Of a stretch of 64,000 nucleotides of DNA, positions 46,875-58,440 are shown one piece after another. Every line of letters begins with the position of its first letter. Position 1 is the first letter of the stretch. The notes under the pieces were generated by a model. The model was not told where the DNA came from, searched no databases, and saw only the letters and a program-made list of their open reading frames with translations. The DNA comes from Silene latifolia (taxonomy: Eukaryota; Streptophyta; Magnoliopsida; Caryophyllales; Caryophyllaceae), in contig NC_133535.1 of NCBI RefSeq assembly GCF_048544455.1, positions 87,234,120 to 87,298,119 of the forward strand, in the 5' to 3' direction. Position numbers and translations under genes: made by a program.

Positions 46875-48957
46875 TTGATCACATGTTTTCCAAACTTTTT
46901 ATTTGCTTTTGTTAAACACTTTTTATTGCTTTTGTGTGCGCGAAACTTCGCATTTTATTTTGCTTGCTTAGGACTTTATACGCTTGAGACTTTATTTTGG
47001 GTTTTGCGCAATTTTGGGCGCATATTATTGTGCACTTGCAGGTTTTTAGACCTCTTTAGCTCAAGTAATTGAGCAAATACGAAGAAATAAGAAGTTACAG
47101 CAGTATCTTTGGTCGATCGACTGGCAACATTGGTCGATCGACTGCGTCGCAGTTCCAGGAGCTAATGTTCCTTTCACCCTGGTCGATCGACTGGGCTATG
47201 TGGTCGATCGACTGACCTGCACTGCTGTACCTGTTCACGACCTCTCCCCTGCGATGTTTGGTCGATTTTCGGAATTAAGGGAGTTTTCTACTCCACTTTA
47301 TCTTCCGTCATTTTATTTATTTCTTCTATTTTTCTCTATCATGCACATAATACCGCTTCATTTTTGCTTTCTCGATTTATGCGTGGTTCTTTGTTTGTCT
47401 TTTCAGGTACTTATTAGTAGCACTGCTGGCTACTGAAACCTCCTAGCTTACGCTGGTTTGGGGAGGTTTCCTTTGCTGCGCTTAAAGTCTTGTGAGTTCC
47501 CGATTTCCACTTCATGTCATGTTTTATTTGTTTAAATTTCTCGCAAATTCCCGTTTTCCTTGTTTATTTCCTTACATGATTTTGCACAATGGGGACATTG
47601 TGCGATTTGTTTTGGGGAAGGGTTTTGCGTCGCATATCATTTGCTTGCATTCACGTTTACATTCTATTTTGCATTGTTTAGTTCATTTTATATATGTATA
47701 CCAAAAAATCCAAAAAAATTGAAAAAATTTCAAAAAAATTCAAAAAAATGCACGTTTATTTTAGCATATAGGTCGAGTCGGAACGGTAGTATTTCAAGGA
47801 TGATATTGCATTTGTATTTGTTTATGCCTAAGCCTTGCTTGATTGACATGATTATTAGTAGAATCGTATATGCATATCTACGAGTTTTCGTTAATTATTT
47901 GCTGAACTTGAGACTTGACTTAGAAAATTGGCAAACTACATCATATTTCTGAGATTTAGAGCCTATAACTGGTGACATCTATGACCAGTTTATCTAGGAT
48001 GTGAGTAGTACTCCTTATGAGACATGTTACATAAATGTGCATAAATATGAACTTAATCTGCTTAATACCTGTATGCATTCGGTTTGTGGTTTGTTGACAC
48101 ATGTGGTAGAGGTTTCCCTTTATTCGTTTTACCCATAAGCTCCACACTGCCAAAAATATCCTTTTTGTCCCATTTACTACATCCTACATTTAGCTTGTCC
48201 TTTGTCAAGCTAGTAGTCCGTGTTCTTGGGATTGTTACTTAGTTTTTGGTTGTAAATGTTCTTATTGAGATTTAGTTGAGAGAAAGAAAAAGAAATCAAA
48301 TTCGCATAATTCAAATCCTTATCTTTTGGCGATTTTTGCTCCCATGTATTATCCATATCTTATGGGGAGTTAGTTGATTACCTTTATACCTGGAGATTGT
48401 GAGATTTGTGCTTGCTATAGCACCGTTTCATTTGTTTTTGAGAAAGAAGTTGGATGTTGTCATATGGTTCCGTTTCGGTACTAGCTTGATCACCTATACC
48501 TCCACTTTTCCATAAATGTTTTGCCTCTTCTTACCCATACCTCACATATCCACATATATACCTCGGCATGTGTCATGGTCGCTTGTTGGTTGGAATGCGT
48601 ATGTACGGTTGTAGAGATTGTTTTCATATTATATTGCAGGCATGTTCTTATAGGTCGTAGTTAGGTGAGTGTCACTACAAATGAATTCTTTCTATCTTTA
48701 CATTTTTCACCTGTGCTTATTTGAGTGATATGAGCGACCCGTGAGAGTCCGATTTGATAAGTCTCTACAGTTGACGGTTCAACATGTTTTTAACGACTCC
48801 ATAACTCGTGTGCATTATTCGCATTGCTAATTGATTAATGGTTATTGCATTAAAATGGTTTAGGCTTTACATGTTGTAATTCGCTCTGAGATTGAACTCG
48901 TTCCATTAGGTCATTAAATCGAGTCTAGTTCTTGCTTGGGGACAAGCAAGGGTTTGG
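46875..48957 (+). other. Long 3' untranslated region of element H
   Basis: There is no gene. It contains a palindrome cassette at 47108-47216, an A-rich run of imperfect aaaaaattc repeats at 47700-47750, and otherwise AT-rich sequence up to the PPT. Confidence 0.65.
47108..47216. repeat. Palindrome cluster in 3' UTR of element H
   Basis: Four ggtcgatcgactg units occur as two pairs. The spacing within pairs is about 11-13 bp and between pairs about 35-40 bp, the same design as in the LTR. Confidence 0.9.
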
Positions 48958-48969
48958 TTTGGGGAAGTT
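48958..48969 (+). other. PPT of element H
   Basis: tttggggaagtt immediately precedes the LTR start TGATGCGTG, after the common Athila words ggggacaagcaaggg. Confidence 0.75.
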
Positions 48970-50477
48970 TGATGCGTGTCTTTTATATGATGTTTTACAT
49001 CCCATTTTACACGCATTTCAGAGCTCATTCATGTAGTTTATGCTACATTTCTCCCTATTTCGGTCTACTTCCGTATTTTTGTACATTATTGCAGAAATGT
49101 GAAGAATCCAGCGGAAATCGAGCTAAATCCGTCCCCGAGTATCCTGTATTGCATTTGACGTGAAGTATTCGCTTAAGGAACGAGCTTGGTGCGCAATTCA
49201 AGGCCCAAAAGACAAATCCACGAGATTATAGAAGTCAAGTAGCAGCTAAAGCAGTCGATCGACCACTACCATCAGTCGATCGACCAACCTGCGGTTCCGT
49301 GAAGTCGCTCTACACAAGAGCGGTCGATCGATCGCCATGCTTAGTCGATCGACTAAGTCGCTATCCCAGCATTTAAAATTAAAAGATCGAGGAATTTGAA
49401 ACCCATTATGTTTAGGTTTTGATAATAAGTGTTACGTATGTTTGCTATATAACGTAACCTAGAACATCAGATAGAGGCATCGAGTTTTGATCCGATTTTT
49501 ATCTAAGTTTTACACAGTAACATTCAGTTTCTATTAGGGTTCGGAATATTGTTTTAGCATTGGAATTTCGTTCTTATTCTTAATCATTCCTCTTCAATCT
49601 CGGTATTCTTCTGCCTTATTTCGATTCACTTTTATTTTGTTGTTAGTATAGAATTGCTAGTTAGGTTCCCGAAACCGTTTTATCGTTGCATGTTAATTAT
49701 TTATCTTACCGCTTTAATTATGAATTCATTACTTTTATGCCCTAGTTTTATTGTTGTTATCACCCTCAGCATGAGTAGCTAAATCAATTGTGCTAGGATG
49801 TAGGGGAATTGTAGTGTAGGCGGCAATATAATGAACACGGCCTGATTCGCGTGTTGGTCGATCGACCACCCTACCCGGTCGATCGACTGACCACGTGAGG
49901 TTTTATTTTCGTTTTAATTGTTTTAATTATTTATTCGACGAATCGAGTGCACACGACTAGTTGAATGCTTAGGATATGACTGGCCCATTAGATCGAGAGA
50001 TAGGGACAGTTGCTAGATCACCAATTAAAATGACTAAACTATGCTGAGATCGAAAGATAGGTAAAGTTTAGACCGTAAATCACTTTTCAGGACGAAAGTT
50101 AGTATTAGTGATATTAGGGACCTATAGCGAGATCGAAAGATGCTATTTGTTAAGAGTGGACCGAGAGGACCTCTTTATTTCCCGCCTCATGTGTTTGATT
50201 TAGACTGTTTAATATCTTTGCCGCTTGAAACTATAACGAACTGACCATCCTAGTACCTCTTTTATACTTGATTTTATATATTTCATTAGTTTACTTTTCT
50301 TTTGTTGTTATTAGCTATAGACCAAACCCAATTAGACCCCCACCTTTTGTTACCTTAGACCGAATTTAAACAACTAGAAATTACGTCTGCCTCTCTGTGG
50401 TTCGACCCGACTGCCGCTAGCTATAGTTGTAGTTGGAGTTTATAAATATTATTTTTGACACCTCACGACGGGTATCA
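48970..50477 (+). repeat. 3' LTR of element H
   Basis: This is the 1508-bp partner of 42179-43664. It starts TGATGCGTGTC, ends GGGTATCA and is followed by the TSD tatat. Confidence 0.93.
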
Positions 50478-50482
50478 TATAT

Positions 50483-50869
50483 GCATGGTGAGTGTTTAGA
50501 TTGTAGGTGGTTATCTTTGACATGCGGTGGCGATGGGGATAATGAGAATATATAGCTAGGATTTAGTATTAGTGAGTTACGAGGACGTAACATTTATCTT
50601 AAGAGGAGTAGGATACGATAAAAGAGATTTTGATGGTTGTGCATATGGTAGTATACTTGGAAGTAGAGTGTTGGTGTAGCATAAAGGACAGATATTTGTT
50701 TTGATTGATTTTATTAAAGGTCATGACCGTGCTTGTAGTAGTGTGATGTCTAGGAGTGCGAGAATATTTCGATAGTGTTGACAGTTGGATGATGATGATT
50801 ATGAGTTCGATAGTTTTGGCAGTTGGATGATGATGTTTATGAGTGTGAGTAAACTTCGAGGACGAAGTT
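50483..50869 (+). other. Internal region of element G, right part
   Basis: This resumes G after H. It is non-coding. Near its end lies aaacttcgaggacgaagttcc, the motif that usually precedes the PPT in Tekay-type elements. The same motif (gaacttcggagacgaagttc) is found again inside the LTR at 51173-51192. Confidence 0.6.
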
Positions 50870-50888
50870 CCTTTTAAGGGTGGTAGAA
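50870..50888 (+). other. PPT of element G
   Basis: ccttttaagggtggtagaa directly precedes the LTR start TGTAACATTCCG. Confidence 0.7.
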
Positions 50889-52665
50889 TGTAACATTCCG
50901 TTTGATGTTATGAGTATCTTGATATTGGATTTTCTAGTGGATGATATGTTACGGAGCTAGCAGCGTTTGTGTTGGTAGTGTATGGAGTTAGTGTCGAGAG
51001 AGATATAATGTAGTTGATACGATATCGTGAGACATGTTGTGGAGGTAGGCGTAGTTGGTGGAGTTGGTGTTAAGAGTTTATGTTTTATAGGGTGAGGTTT
51101 TGTTTTGAGTTCTTAGTTGCGTTGTTGTGTCTTAATCGAGTTGGTAGGTTTGATTTTTTTTATGTAGGGGTTGAACTTCGGAGACGAAGTTCTTTTTAAG
51201 GAGGGAAGACTGTAATACTACGGTTTTATGAGTCTGTGGGTACTCTATCGAGTGAGGCTTACTCTGCCGAGTAAGTATTTTTTGACGTAAAACAGTAGTC
51301 TGCCTGTAGGGTACTCGATCGAGTAAGTTCGGTACTCGATCGAGTATGGGGCACTCGATCGAGTAAGTGCCTTACTCGATCGAGTAAGTGTGTTTTACGG
51401 GTCTGTTTTGACTTGTTTTGCTAATAACGCAAGATTAATATAAAAGGCTTCCGTCATTTTCTTTAATCACTTTTCACCTTTCTAAACCTTTCAAAAGAAA
51501 AAGAAGTTACGTACTTCTCTCTCGTCGCGTTGTTGGCAAATCCTAATGGCTAGAGTCGTCGGATCGTTAAGTTCTTTACACCGTTGAGACCGTCGTATTA
51601 TGGGTAAGATCCTTGTACCGTTTTTATATTGTTTCATTGATTTTGGTTAAACCCTAATTTGGGGATTTGGGGGTTTTTATGATTGTATGATTAAGGTAGT
51701 ATTTGTATGAATGTATGTGTAGGAGGAGGGTTCATAGAAGAGAGGTTTTGTGACAGCTGCTAGATCGTCTGATTTTGTGATTGCTGTTCCAGGTAGGGTT
51801 TCCCTACTCAGTATTAGTTACGTGATGTGCGTGGTGATTGTGCTATAGTTAGTGGTTGTTGATTGATTCAGACGGTTGTGATTTCATGTTGTTGATTGAT
51901 TCAGACGGTTGTCATATTGTTGATTGTTTCAGACGGTTGTTGAGGTTGTATTGTGATTACTGTTTATCTGTCTTTGTTCTTCAGGGTGCGTCCCTGGCTG
52001 AGTGGAGTCACCTGCGGGAGTGGCTTCACACCCTTGATTCGCCTTCTGTGGAAACCGCCACAGAAAGGATGTGCACATTAATGAACATGGGTTTATCGCT
52101 CGATAGAGATGAGCGGGGCTTAGGTGGTAACGGCTACGGTCCCCCACTGGCGGCGAGGAGTATCTGTTGCGATGGGTACTCTGACAGGGCTACACACTTT
52201 AGTGTGTAGTCAGTTATGAAGTGATTGGGGATAGAGACTGGGGTTGTGTGTGAGCTGTTTGTATGATTGTTTCAGTGTGGCTTTGATTGTGTAATTAGTA
52301 CTGACCCCGTTTAAATGTTTTAAAAACTGTGGTGATCCATTCGGGGGTGGTGAGAAGTTATTGAGCAGGTATGATATGACGCGTATGGGATAGCTGGGAT
52401 GAGTCATCACGTGGCAGTTAGAAGTCTTCCGCTGTGTCAGACGATGTTTTATAGTTTTGTCAGTTTTATCAGTAGACCGTCTGAGAACCTTGTGTTTCAG
52501 TTTAACAGTTTTGGTTTTGATCATGTAATCACTTTAAACTATATTTTTATTTAAATTATGTGTCTTCATTGTCATTTGATTATCATTGCCTCGGGTAACC
52601 GAGATGGTGACGTTCTTATACCTTAAGTGGTCCTGGTAAGGCACTTGGAGTATGGGGGTGTCACA
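50889..52665 (+). repeat. 3' LTR of element G (compound)
   Basis: This 1777-bp LTR has a 322-bp outer extension (50889-51210) ending in the PPT-like taaggagggaagac. The inner LTR (51211-52665) starts TGTAATACTACGG and ends GGGGGTGTCACA. The palindrome cluster is at 51239-51391. Confidence 0.88.
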
Positions 52666-52679
52666 ATTATGACTCATCA

Positions 52680-53132
52680 TACAACAATAAAACAATGCGG
52701 TCTACTTAAACAAATACGTATCCCGATATTAAATAGAGTTGAAAATAATTAGTTTTTTACTTTATAACAAAAATCTAAGGTTTCGAAAATACGAATAGTT
52801 TATAAAAATAATTACTATCGTATTGAATAAATACCGTGGCTTATGAAATATTATAAAATATTTAAGTGAAATTAAAACTCGCTATTAACTAATATATGAC
52901 GGAAAAAACGGGTGTTACAACAATCATAAGATGAAATTAACAATAAAAGTAATATAACCGCTTATTTCTAATATCTTATTCACTATCCGAGGTACGAGAG
53001 GAATGACCAAGAGATTATACGTTCGCTGGGTTTCTTTCGTTCTCTACCTTAATATAAACTAGAATTATTAAGGAAATTGGTGTAACACTCCCTTCTTACT
53101 CGGTCAAGGTAATTGGGAGATGTTACCGTCTC
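52680..53132. other. Unassigned sequence between solo LTR F and element B
   Basis: This AT-rich stretch has no gene. At about 52908 the word cgggtgttaca looks like the end of a gypsy LTR, and at about 53081 ggtgtaacactccc looks like the reverse of one; neither could be paired. Confidence 0.35.
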
Positions 53133-53177
53133 TGTAATACGCCGCATTTATATAGACTAGACTCGACCAAGTACACG

Positions 53178-53355
53178 ATTCACTCGGCCGAGTGGAGCCC
53201 CACTCCACCGAGTGAAGGACCGAGTGCCGCGCGCCACTGTACAGTATTCTGGAAGGCTGTAAAGTTGGTCACTCGACCGAGTGGCCATCCACTCGACCGA
53301 GTGGAGCTACCACTCGATCGAGTGGACCGGCCACTCGACCGAGTGCCGGTCGAGT
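53178..53355. repeat. Palindrome cluster in LTR B
   Basis: Units are cactcggccgagtgg, cactccaccgagtg, then four cactcgaccgagtg-type palindromes with 6-9 bp spacers, ending with a half unit. It has the same two-plus-four order as LTR G but a different palindrome (core TCGACCGA). Confidence 0.9.
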
Positions 53356-54335
53356 GGGGCTTATACGAGAAGATTGTTGGTGAGATGTCGCTTTCGGAAC
53401 CTTATCATTTCAGATTTCCCACACAACCCTTCTCCAACACTATTCACACCGCTCTCTAAACTCCTCCAATATATTTCTAAATTCCTCACCAACAAACCTT
53501 CTCAAAACCCTAATCCTCTTGAGAAGATTCTTGCCTCCTTTGTTCTTCCAATTGGTTGTAAGTTGATCTACACTCCTTCTTCCCTTTAATCTTGTCTTAA
53601 CAATTTTATTTAGTTGTAGATTATTCTATACTTAATTACGTTGTATGAATTAAAGGGGATATTTATGGGGGTTTAATTAGTATGATTATTATAATAGGTT
53701 GTAGTATTGATTGTAGCAATTAATATGTGTAGGGAGCTTCATTGAGGAGCATTTCCAGTGAGCAGCTTGTGGATTGGTGAAGATAAGCTTGAGGTAGGGT
53801 TTTCCCTACTTAGCTATGGTGATATTAGTGTTTTATTGTGCATTTATTATCACTAATTGCATTTGTCTCATGATAGTTGCATTATAACATGTTTTGGTAA
53901 TTAGGGTTTATCACATAAAGATGATTTCATGATATTTAGGTTAAGATGAAGATGTTAAATTATCACAAAAATGATTACATTGCATGATAACATGTTAAAG
54001 AGCAATTAAATGGTGAGAAATGAATTAGTGAAGAGTTGAGCATGATTGTACTTGTTTGATAATGTGGTTGCATAGCTGTGTTGTTTGGACTTGTTGGCTT
54101 ATTCTTGGTTTGTTGGACATTGGAGGATGTTGGAGGATCTTTGGTTCCAATTTTGGAGACGAAAGGTGGTTGGAAAACCGTCTTCCACTCAAGTCACCCT
54201 TGGAGCTTCCCACTCCAAGGGGGATGTGCACATTTAGTACTTGGGTTATGGAGGGACTCGTGTGGTGAGGCACGACGTCTGGCAGGGGACTCGAGTTGCA
54301 CTCGGGCCCGGTACCACGGACGTGCTCCGAGTACC

Positions 54336-54337
<2 letters not shown>

Positions 54338-54367
<30 letters not shown>
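54338..54367. repeat. (TG)n microsatellite
   Basis: About 14 TG units within LTR B. Confidence 0.92.
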
Positions 54368-54369
<2 letters not shown>

Positions 54370-54898
54370 GTGACGTCGTGGGCGTGTCCAGGTCACCGGT
54401 TGTGTGGATTTGTGTTGGAGGGTGATTTCTTATCTCTCATTATACCTTATTGGTTTCATCTTGCATTGTCATATGTTAGGTAAGTTTAGTTTCGCATGCA
54501 TTAAACATTTATATCATTAAGCTAACACTTGGGTCTTATTGATCTGTGGTGAACCATATGGTGATTTCCGCCCATATGGAGGGCAGTTTTGTCAAGTTAG
54601 TATGATTCATCGAGGGCTTGGGAGCGGTCTTCACTTGTCATCATCACTTGGGTCTATCTTAGTTTTTTTTACATTTAAACTCCTACTTTTCGATTGGGTT
54701 GTATACCATGTGGGATGGTATTTGTATCCCCCAACTTGTAACCACTTAATCTTAACTTATCTATTTCTTTATGTTGAGTTGGGAACTTCTTTACATGATT
54801 GTTCGCACTACAAAACTTGGGAAACCAAGTCTTGTGATGCCTCCATGTGTTGGGGATGCCTAAAGGAAAGGGTCCCGACTTATGGGGGTGTTACAAAG

Positions 54899-54910
54899 TG
54901 GTATCAGAGC
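54899..54910 (+). other. PBS of element B (tRNA-Met type)
   Basis: TGGTATCAGAGC lies three bases after the LTR end, a perfect match. Confidence 0.92.
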
Positions 54911-55710
54911 ATCGGTTTTAAAGCCTAAGTCAATGAACCAATGAACCAAGGCGAGTCAATCTAAAATGAACCCGGTTTGAGTCATAGATAACTTGTAGCA
55001 AGTTTGGAAGACGTCCCAAAGTTGTGCCATTTCCTCTTAACTTAAGTCGGTCACTATGCGGGGGCAATGGGACATGTATGATGCATATGGTTGTTGCATA
55101 TTTCTTGCTTAGTGTTGTGGATTTGTTACATGCTTGGTAATATCCTATGTGACAACATGTTGATGATGATACGATTAGGAAAGGTGTGTTAGATGTATTA
55201 ATATGAACATATACTAATTGTCGTCATATGTGAGTTGTATGCCGTATAAATGCCTCTACCTTTCCCGTACATGCATTTAAGAACATGCAAATAAGGTTGT
55301 ATGTGGACTTGTAGGAGTTGGGATGGGTAAATAGCCCTTAAGGTGTATACTTGGTCAAGTGGGAAAAGGGACTCGGCCGACTAGAAGGCACTCGACCGAG
55401 TGGGCAGATTTACAGACCCTTAGGACCTCCTGTAAGTTTTGGCACTCGACCGAGTGGGGGGACCACTCGACCGAGTAGACTTGGGAGAATTTATGGAAAC
55501 ATTCTGTAAGTCGAGTCACTCGACCGAGTGGGCTCACCACTCAACCGAGTGATAATCCACACTCGATCGAGTGGATCTGTGTTGTGGTCAATGCCTTTCG
55601 CCTCCTAATTTGGAGCATGTATTGACGTTTGTTACGCATATTGAAGAGACATAATACCGAGAACCCATGAAAGGACTCCCTCTCCCCCATTCCGTGTGTC
55701 CGAGGAAGAA
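54911..55710 (+). other. Leader of element B with palindrome cluster
   Basis: No ORF precedes gag. At 55373-55575 there are about seven cactcgaccgagtg-type units in pairs (gactcggccgacta, cactcgaccgagtggg, cactcaaccgagtg, cactcgatcgagtgg). This matches the position of the cluster in the leader of element G. Confidence 0.8.
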
Positions 55711-56665
55711 ATGGAGCGACTCATAGCTCAAAATGAAGCCCTCGCCGAGGCCCTTAGGAATGTCACTAGAGAGAGAGAGAGATGCGGCAATGGATGCCTC
55801 CTCAGTGAGCACCACCATCTCGCGCCACCGCCCCACCAAGTACCTTGGGGTTGGGGAGCCATGTCTCTTTAGTGTCTGGGTGCGGGAAATGGAGAATGTG
55901 TTCGAGGTAGTAAGGTGCCTTGAAGAGCTCAAGGTGGAGCAAGCCGCCTTCTACTTAGGAGGTCTCGCGGAAGGGTGGTGGTATAAGGAGAGGGATGCTA
56001 TGAGAGAGTTTTATGAAAAAAGAGGTGAGGTCGCAATACCATGGACCGATTTCAAGGTGGAGATGAGGAATGAGTTCATCCCCGAGCATGTAAGATGCAA
56101 GCTCCGAGCGGAGTTCGATCGCTTTGTTATGACCGATTCTATGACCTTTCAAGATTACTACATCCATTTCAACGATCTGGCTACATTTGTGGAAGACCTT
56201 CATCTTAGCCAATCCCACTTGGCTCTCAAGTTTGAGGGAGTACTAACCGTCAAGATCCTAGAGAAGCTTCAACCCGGAGATATGTCATGTATGAAAGAGG
56301 TCTATGCGAGGGCCGAAAATACGGAGAGGCTACTCGGCATGGCCAAGGAGGCTAAGGAAAGGTCGGGAGAAAAAAGGAAGGTCGAAAGTGAGAATGGAGG
56401 GTACCAACCCAAGAAGAATAATTTCAACCAAGGTAGATCCTACTCAGGAGGAGAACTTACAAGTGGCTATGGGAATTCGGGCAGCTACGGCGGAAGGGCC
56501 GTGAGTGAAGGAGGAGGACCTCGATGCTATAATTGTGGTGGCTTTGGCCACAAGAAGGTGGAGTGCATGAGCACCCCAAGAGGACCCAACCGGAGGTTCG
56601 GGCAAGGAAACTCCTACTACACTCCTTCTAAAAGTGGGACCAACAACCGGAGTTCGGGGGCATGA
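55711..56665 (+). pseudogene. gag: Tekay-type Gag of element B (N-terminal frameshift)
   Basis: The 310-codon frame from 55733 holds most of Gag. The likely real start is 55711 (MERLIAQNEALAEALRNV) in another frame, with the shift at a GA run near 55775. The gag core spans about residues 45-200, with WWYKERDAM, FIPEHVRCKLRAEFDRF and FEGVLTVKILEKLQPGD. A Lys/Glu-rich and Gly/Asn-rich linker follows, then a CCHC zinc knuckle, CYNCGGFGHKKVEC (residues 265-278, C265/C268/H273/C278). The tail is Gly/Asn/Ser-rich and ends at a stop at 56666. Gag would assemble cytoplasmic particles that package element RNA. Confidence 0.8.
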
Positions 56666-57028
56666 AGCAACCCGAGGAATGCTAACTCCAACTTCAAGGG
56701 CGGCAACAACTAGGGAAATTTCAACCGGGGAGCTCCATCTAGGGCGACTAGCTTCGCGGGAGGCAATGCTTCGGGAAGTAGGCCAACCCAATCGGCAAGC
56801 ACGGTGTAAGGCGGACCCAAGTCTAGTGGCAAGCTCTTTGTCATTGGTAAGAAGAGTGCCGAGGAGGATTCCCTTGTTGTCTCCGGTACATCCTTATTAA
56901 TTCTCATCCTTGTTTTGTTATATTTGACTCGGGGACTGCCCATTCTTTCGTGTCCAAGAGTCATGCGTCAAGCCTAGGATTGGGAGAGGGAGAACTCGCC
57001 AATGATGATGTATCTTTACCTTCAGGAG
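56666..57028 (+). pseudogene. Start of protease of element B
   Basis: After the gag stop the sequence continues in shifted frames to FDSGTAHSFVSKSHASSLGL at about 56926-56985. The DSGT/A..SF pattern is the retropepsin active site. It ends abruptly near 57028, where the copia-LTR-related insertion begins, so the rest of the protease (flap and second half) is gone. Confidence 0.7.
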
Positions 57029-57073
57029 AGTCAATATTATGTTAAAAAATATATAAAGAAGTGTCGATCATAG

Positions 57074-58339
57074 TGTTTGGAATAAGTGTCCTCCGACAAT
57101 AATGCGATCACAACTGTCGATCATAATGATCACATGTTTAAATCTCTTTTTAAGAATACATGTGGGATGTAATATTTTACAGTCAATTGGTCCATACATA
57201 TCGGTAATGATTGGCTGACTAGAGTTTGACATTACTGTCGTGCGACGGTGGTGATCAGTTGATCCCCTTAGGTCATACCTATAGGGTGACGCTCTTAATT
57301 GATTATTTAATCAATCGCATGCCGATACGAGTTAATTAAATTGCTTAAAAATTGACGGATGATTTTGTGAGTAAAGTTAACGTGTCTTATTGTAATTCAA
57401 TTAAATTAGATACGGTCTAAGTAATTGAATTTTTTCATTACTTAGATTAAAATATTGTTTACGAAACAATTGAAATAGAATGAATAATTTATTATAAATA
57501 CAAGTTGTTGTAGTTTATAACTGTATGACCCATTTTGGTACAAGTAATTGTGAATTACCAATTATTTTTGTATGTGACATATTTAATTAATATGATGATT
57601 TTTAATATGTTAAAAATGCATTATAATGTAACATGTCACATATGTCACAATTGACAAATGACAAAAATAAAATGAACTACCATTTTATGGATGACCGGTT
57701 TTTGAAGGGAAATAGTGGGGTTGTGTTTTTATATTTTAAATGTGTAAAATCAAAATGATTATCTACCTAATAGTAGCCATGCAAACCTATTTTCTTGGGA
57801 AGAAAATGAGCTTCATCCATTGGCCTAAAATCCCCCTTCCACCCGGTTTTTCATAGAGAAAATTCAAGAGTTTTTCTCTTATTTTTACACTACATGTATT
57901 GATATTCTTGTAGTATACTATTCATTCTATCACTCTCTACAATTTGTGAAACTTTTTAGAGAAAGAAAAACACACAAATATCCTCTCCTCTAAACCGAAA
58001 TAGAGGAGAACAAAATTAATATTTTGGGTCAAATATTTAAGCTAAATTAATAATATTACTAGTTCATAATATTATTAATTATTAAGAGTAACACCTTGGG
58101 TATATGCTTTTGGGAGAGGTTCTAATTTGAACCTTTTTCATCCATTATAAGGAAAGCTCAAGAACTAACAAGAAGGAGATCTTGTTGGTGCCCAAATGGC
58201 CGAAAATAAGATGGTGAGAAATAGATTTTTCATCTTTTTTTATTAAGTTTGCATGCATAATATCTTGTCTTTATTTTATGACCAAATATATTGATTCATA
58301 TATGAATATGTAAACTTATGAGATTATTGAATCCTAACA
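57074..58339 (+). repeat. Copia LTR related to the gag-only copia family
   Basis: This 1266-bp LTR runs from TGTTTGGAATAAGTGTCC to AATCCTAACA. It is homologous to 3464-4730 in the opposite orientation but clearly diverged. A PBS follows (58342-58353). After about 90 bp of leader similar to that of the first element (gttgtttgcatgcaaattgg) the copia sequence stops and gypsy RT resumes, so only the 5' end is left. The 45 bp to its left (57029-57073) match nothing I recognise. Confidence 0.85.
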
Positions 58340-58341
58340 AG

Positions 58342-58353
58342 TGGTATCAGAGC
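58342..58353 (+). other. PBS of the copia fragment
   Basis: TGGTATCAGAGC lies two bases after the LTR end. Confidence 0.9.
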
Positions 58354-58440
58354 ATTAGGTTGTTTGCATGCAAATTGGTTTATAGTTTTTCCGAGTTATA
58401 AGATTAACATACAAAACTACTTAATTTGGATTTATTAAGA

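Larger units (their letters stand above)
42179..50477 (+). mobile_element. Element H: Athila-type Ty3/gypsy element with gag-protease only
   Basis: This 8.3 kb element is complete, with a perfect TSD tatat (42174-42178 and 50478-50482). The LTRs are 42179-43664 and 48970-50477, followed and preceded by an Athila-type PBS and PPT. Coding sequence covers gag (43790-45163), a linker (45164-46036), protease (to 46385) and an acidic extension (to 46874). No reverse transcriptase, RNase H, integrase or env-like ORF follows; the next 2.1 kb to the 3' LTR is non-coding. Several stops and frameshifts show this copy is also decayed. Confidence 0.88.
36446..52665 (+). mobile_element. Element G: large Ty3/gypsy (Tekay-type LTR) derivative without ORFs
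   Basis: The LTRs (36446-38227 and 50889-52665, about 1.78 kb) flank a PBS of tRNA-Met type and about 4.35 kb of own internal sequence, interrupted by Athila element H. No gag or pol domain can be read in the internal sequence, so G is a non-autonomous derivative. Flanking bases ataat (left) and attat (right) are a probable TSD with one mismatch. Each LTR contains a second PPT-like tract and an inner LTR start (see findings). Confidence 0.82.
34896..52679 (-). mobile_element. Solo LTR F (Athila-like), split by element G
   Basis: The two parts, 34896-36445 and 52666-52679, form one LTR of about 1.56 kb (1.26 kb without its MITE). On the minus strand it starts TGATGAGTCATAAT (from 52679) and ends TATCCTTCTCA (34896). 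The 5-bp TSD tacaa is perfect (34891-34895 and 52680-52684), 17.8 kb apart, which confirms the reconstruction. The start resembles LTR D (TGATGTGACTCAT), and the end carries the Athila-like motif cctccctgtggatacgatacc. It contains a Tourist-like MITE, four gatcgag-type half or full palindromes (36101-36175) and the whole of element G. Confidence 0.85.
53133..54895 (+). repeat. 5' LTR of element B
   Basis: This 1763-bp LTR runs from TGTAATACGCCG to GGGGGTGTTACA. The end is shared in pattern with LTR G and the solo LTR, but the body is largely different. The palindrome cluster is at 53178-53355 and a (TG)n run at about 54338-54367. The start is set by the TGTAATAC word; no second copy is available to confirm it. 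Confidence 0.75.

Noticed and set aside
54025..54273. Overlapping frames in LTR B (54025-54483)
   Set aside because: They overlap on both strands within an LTR and span a TG microsatellite; no domain.
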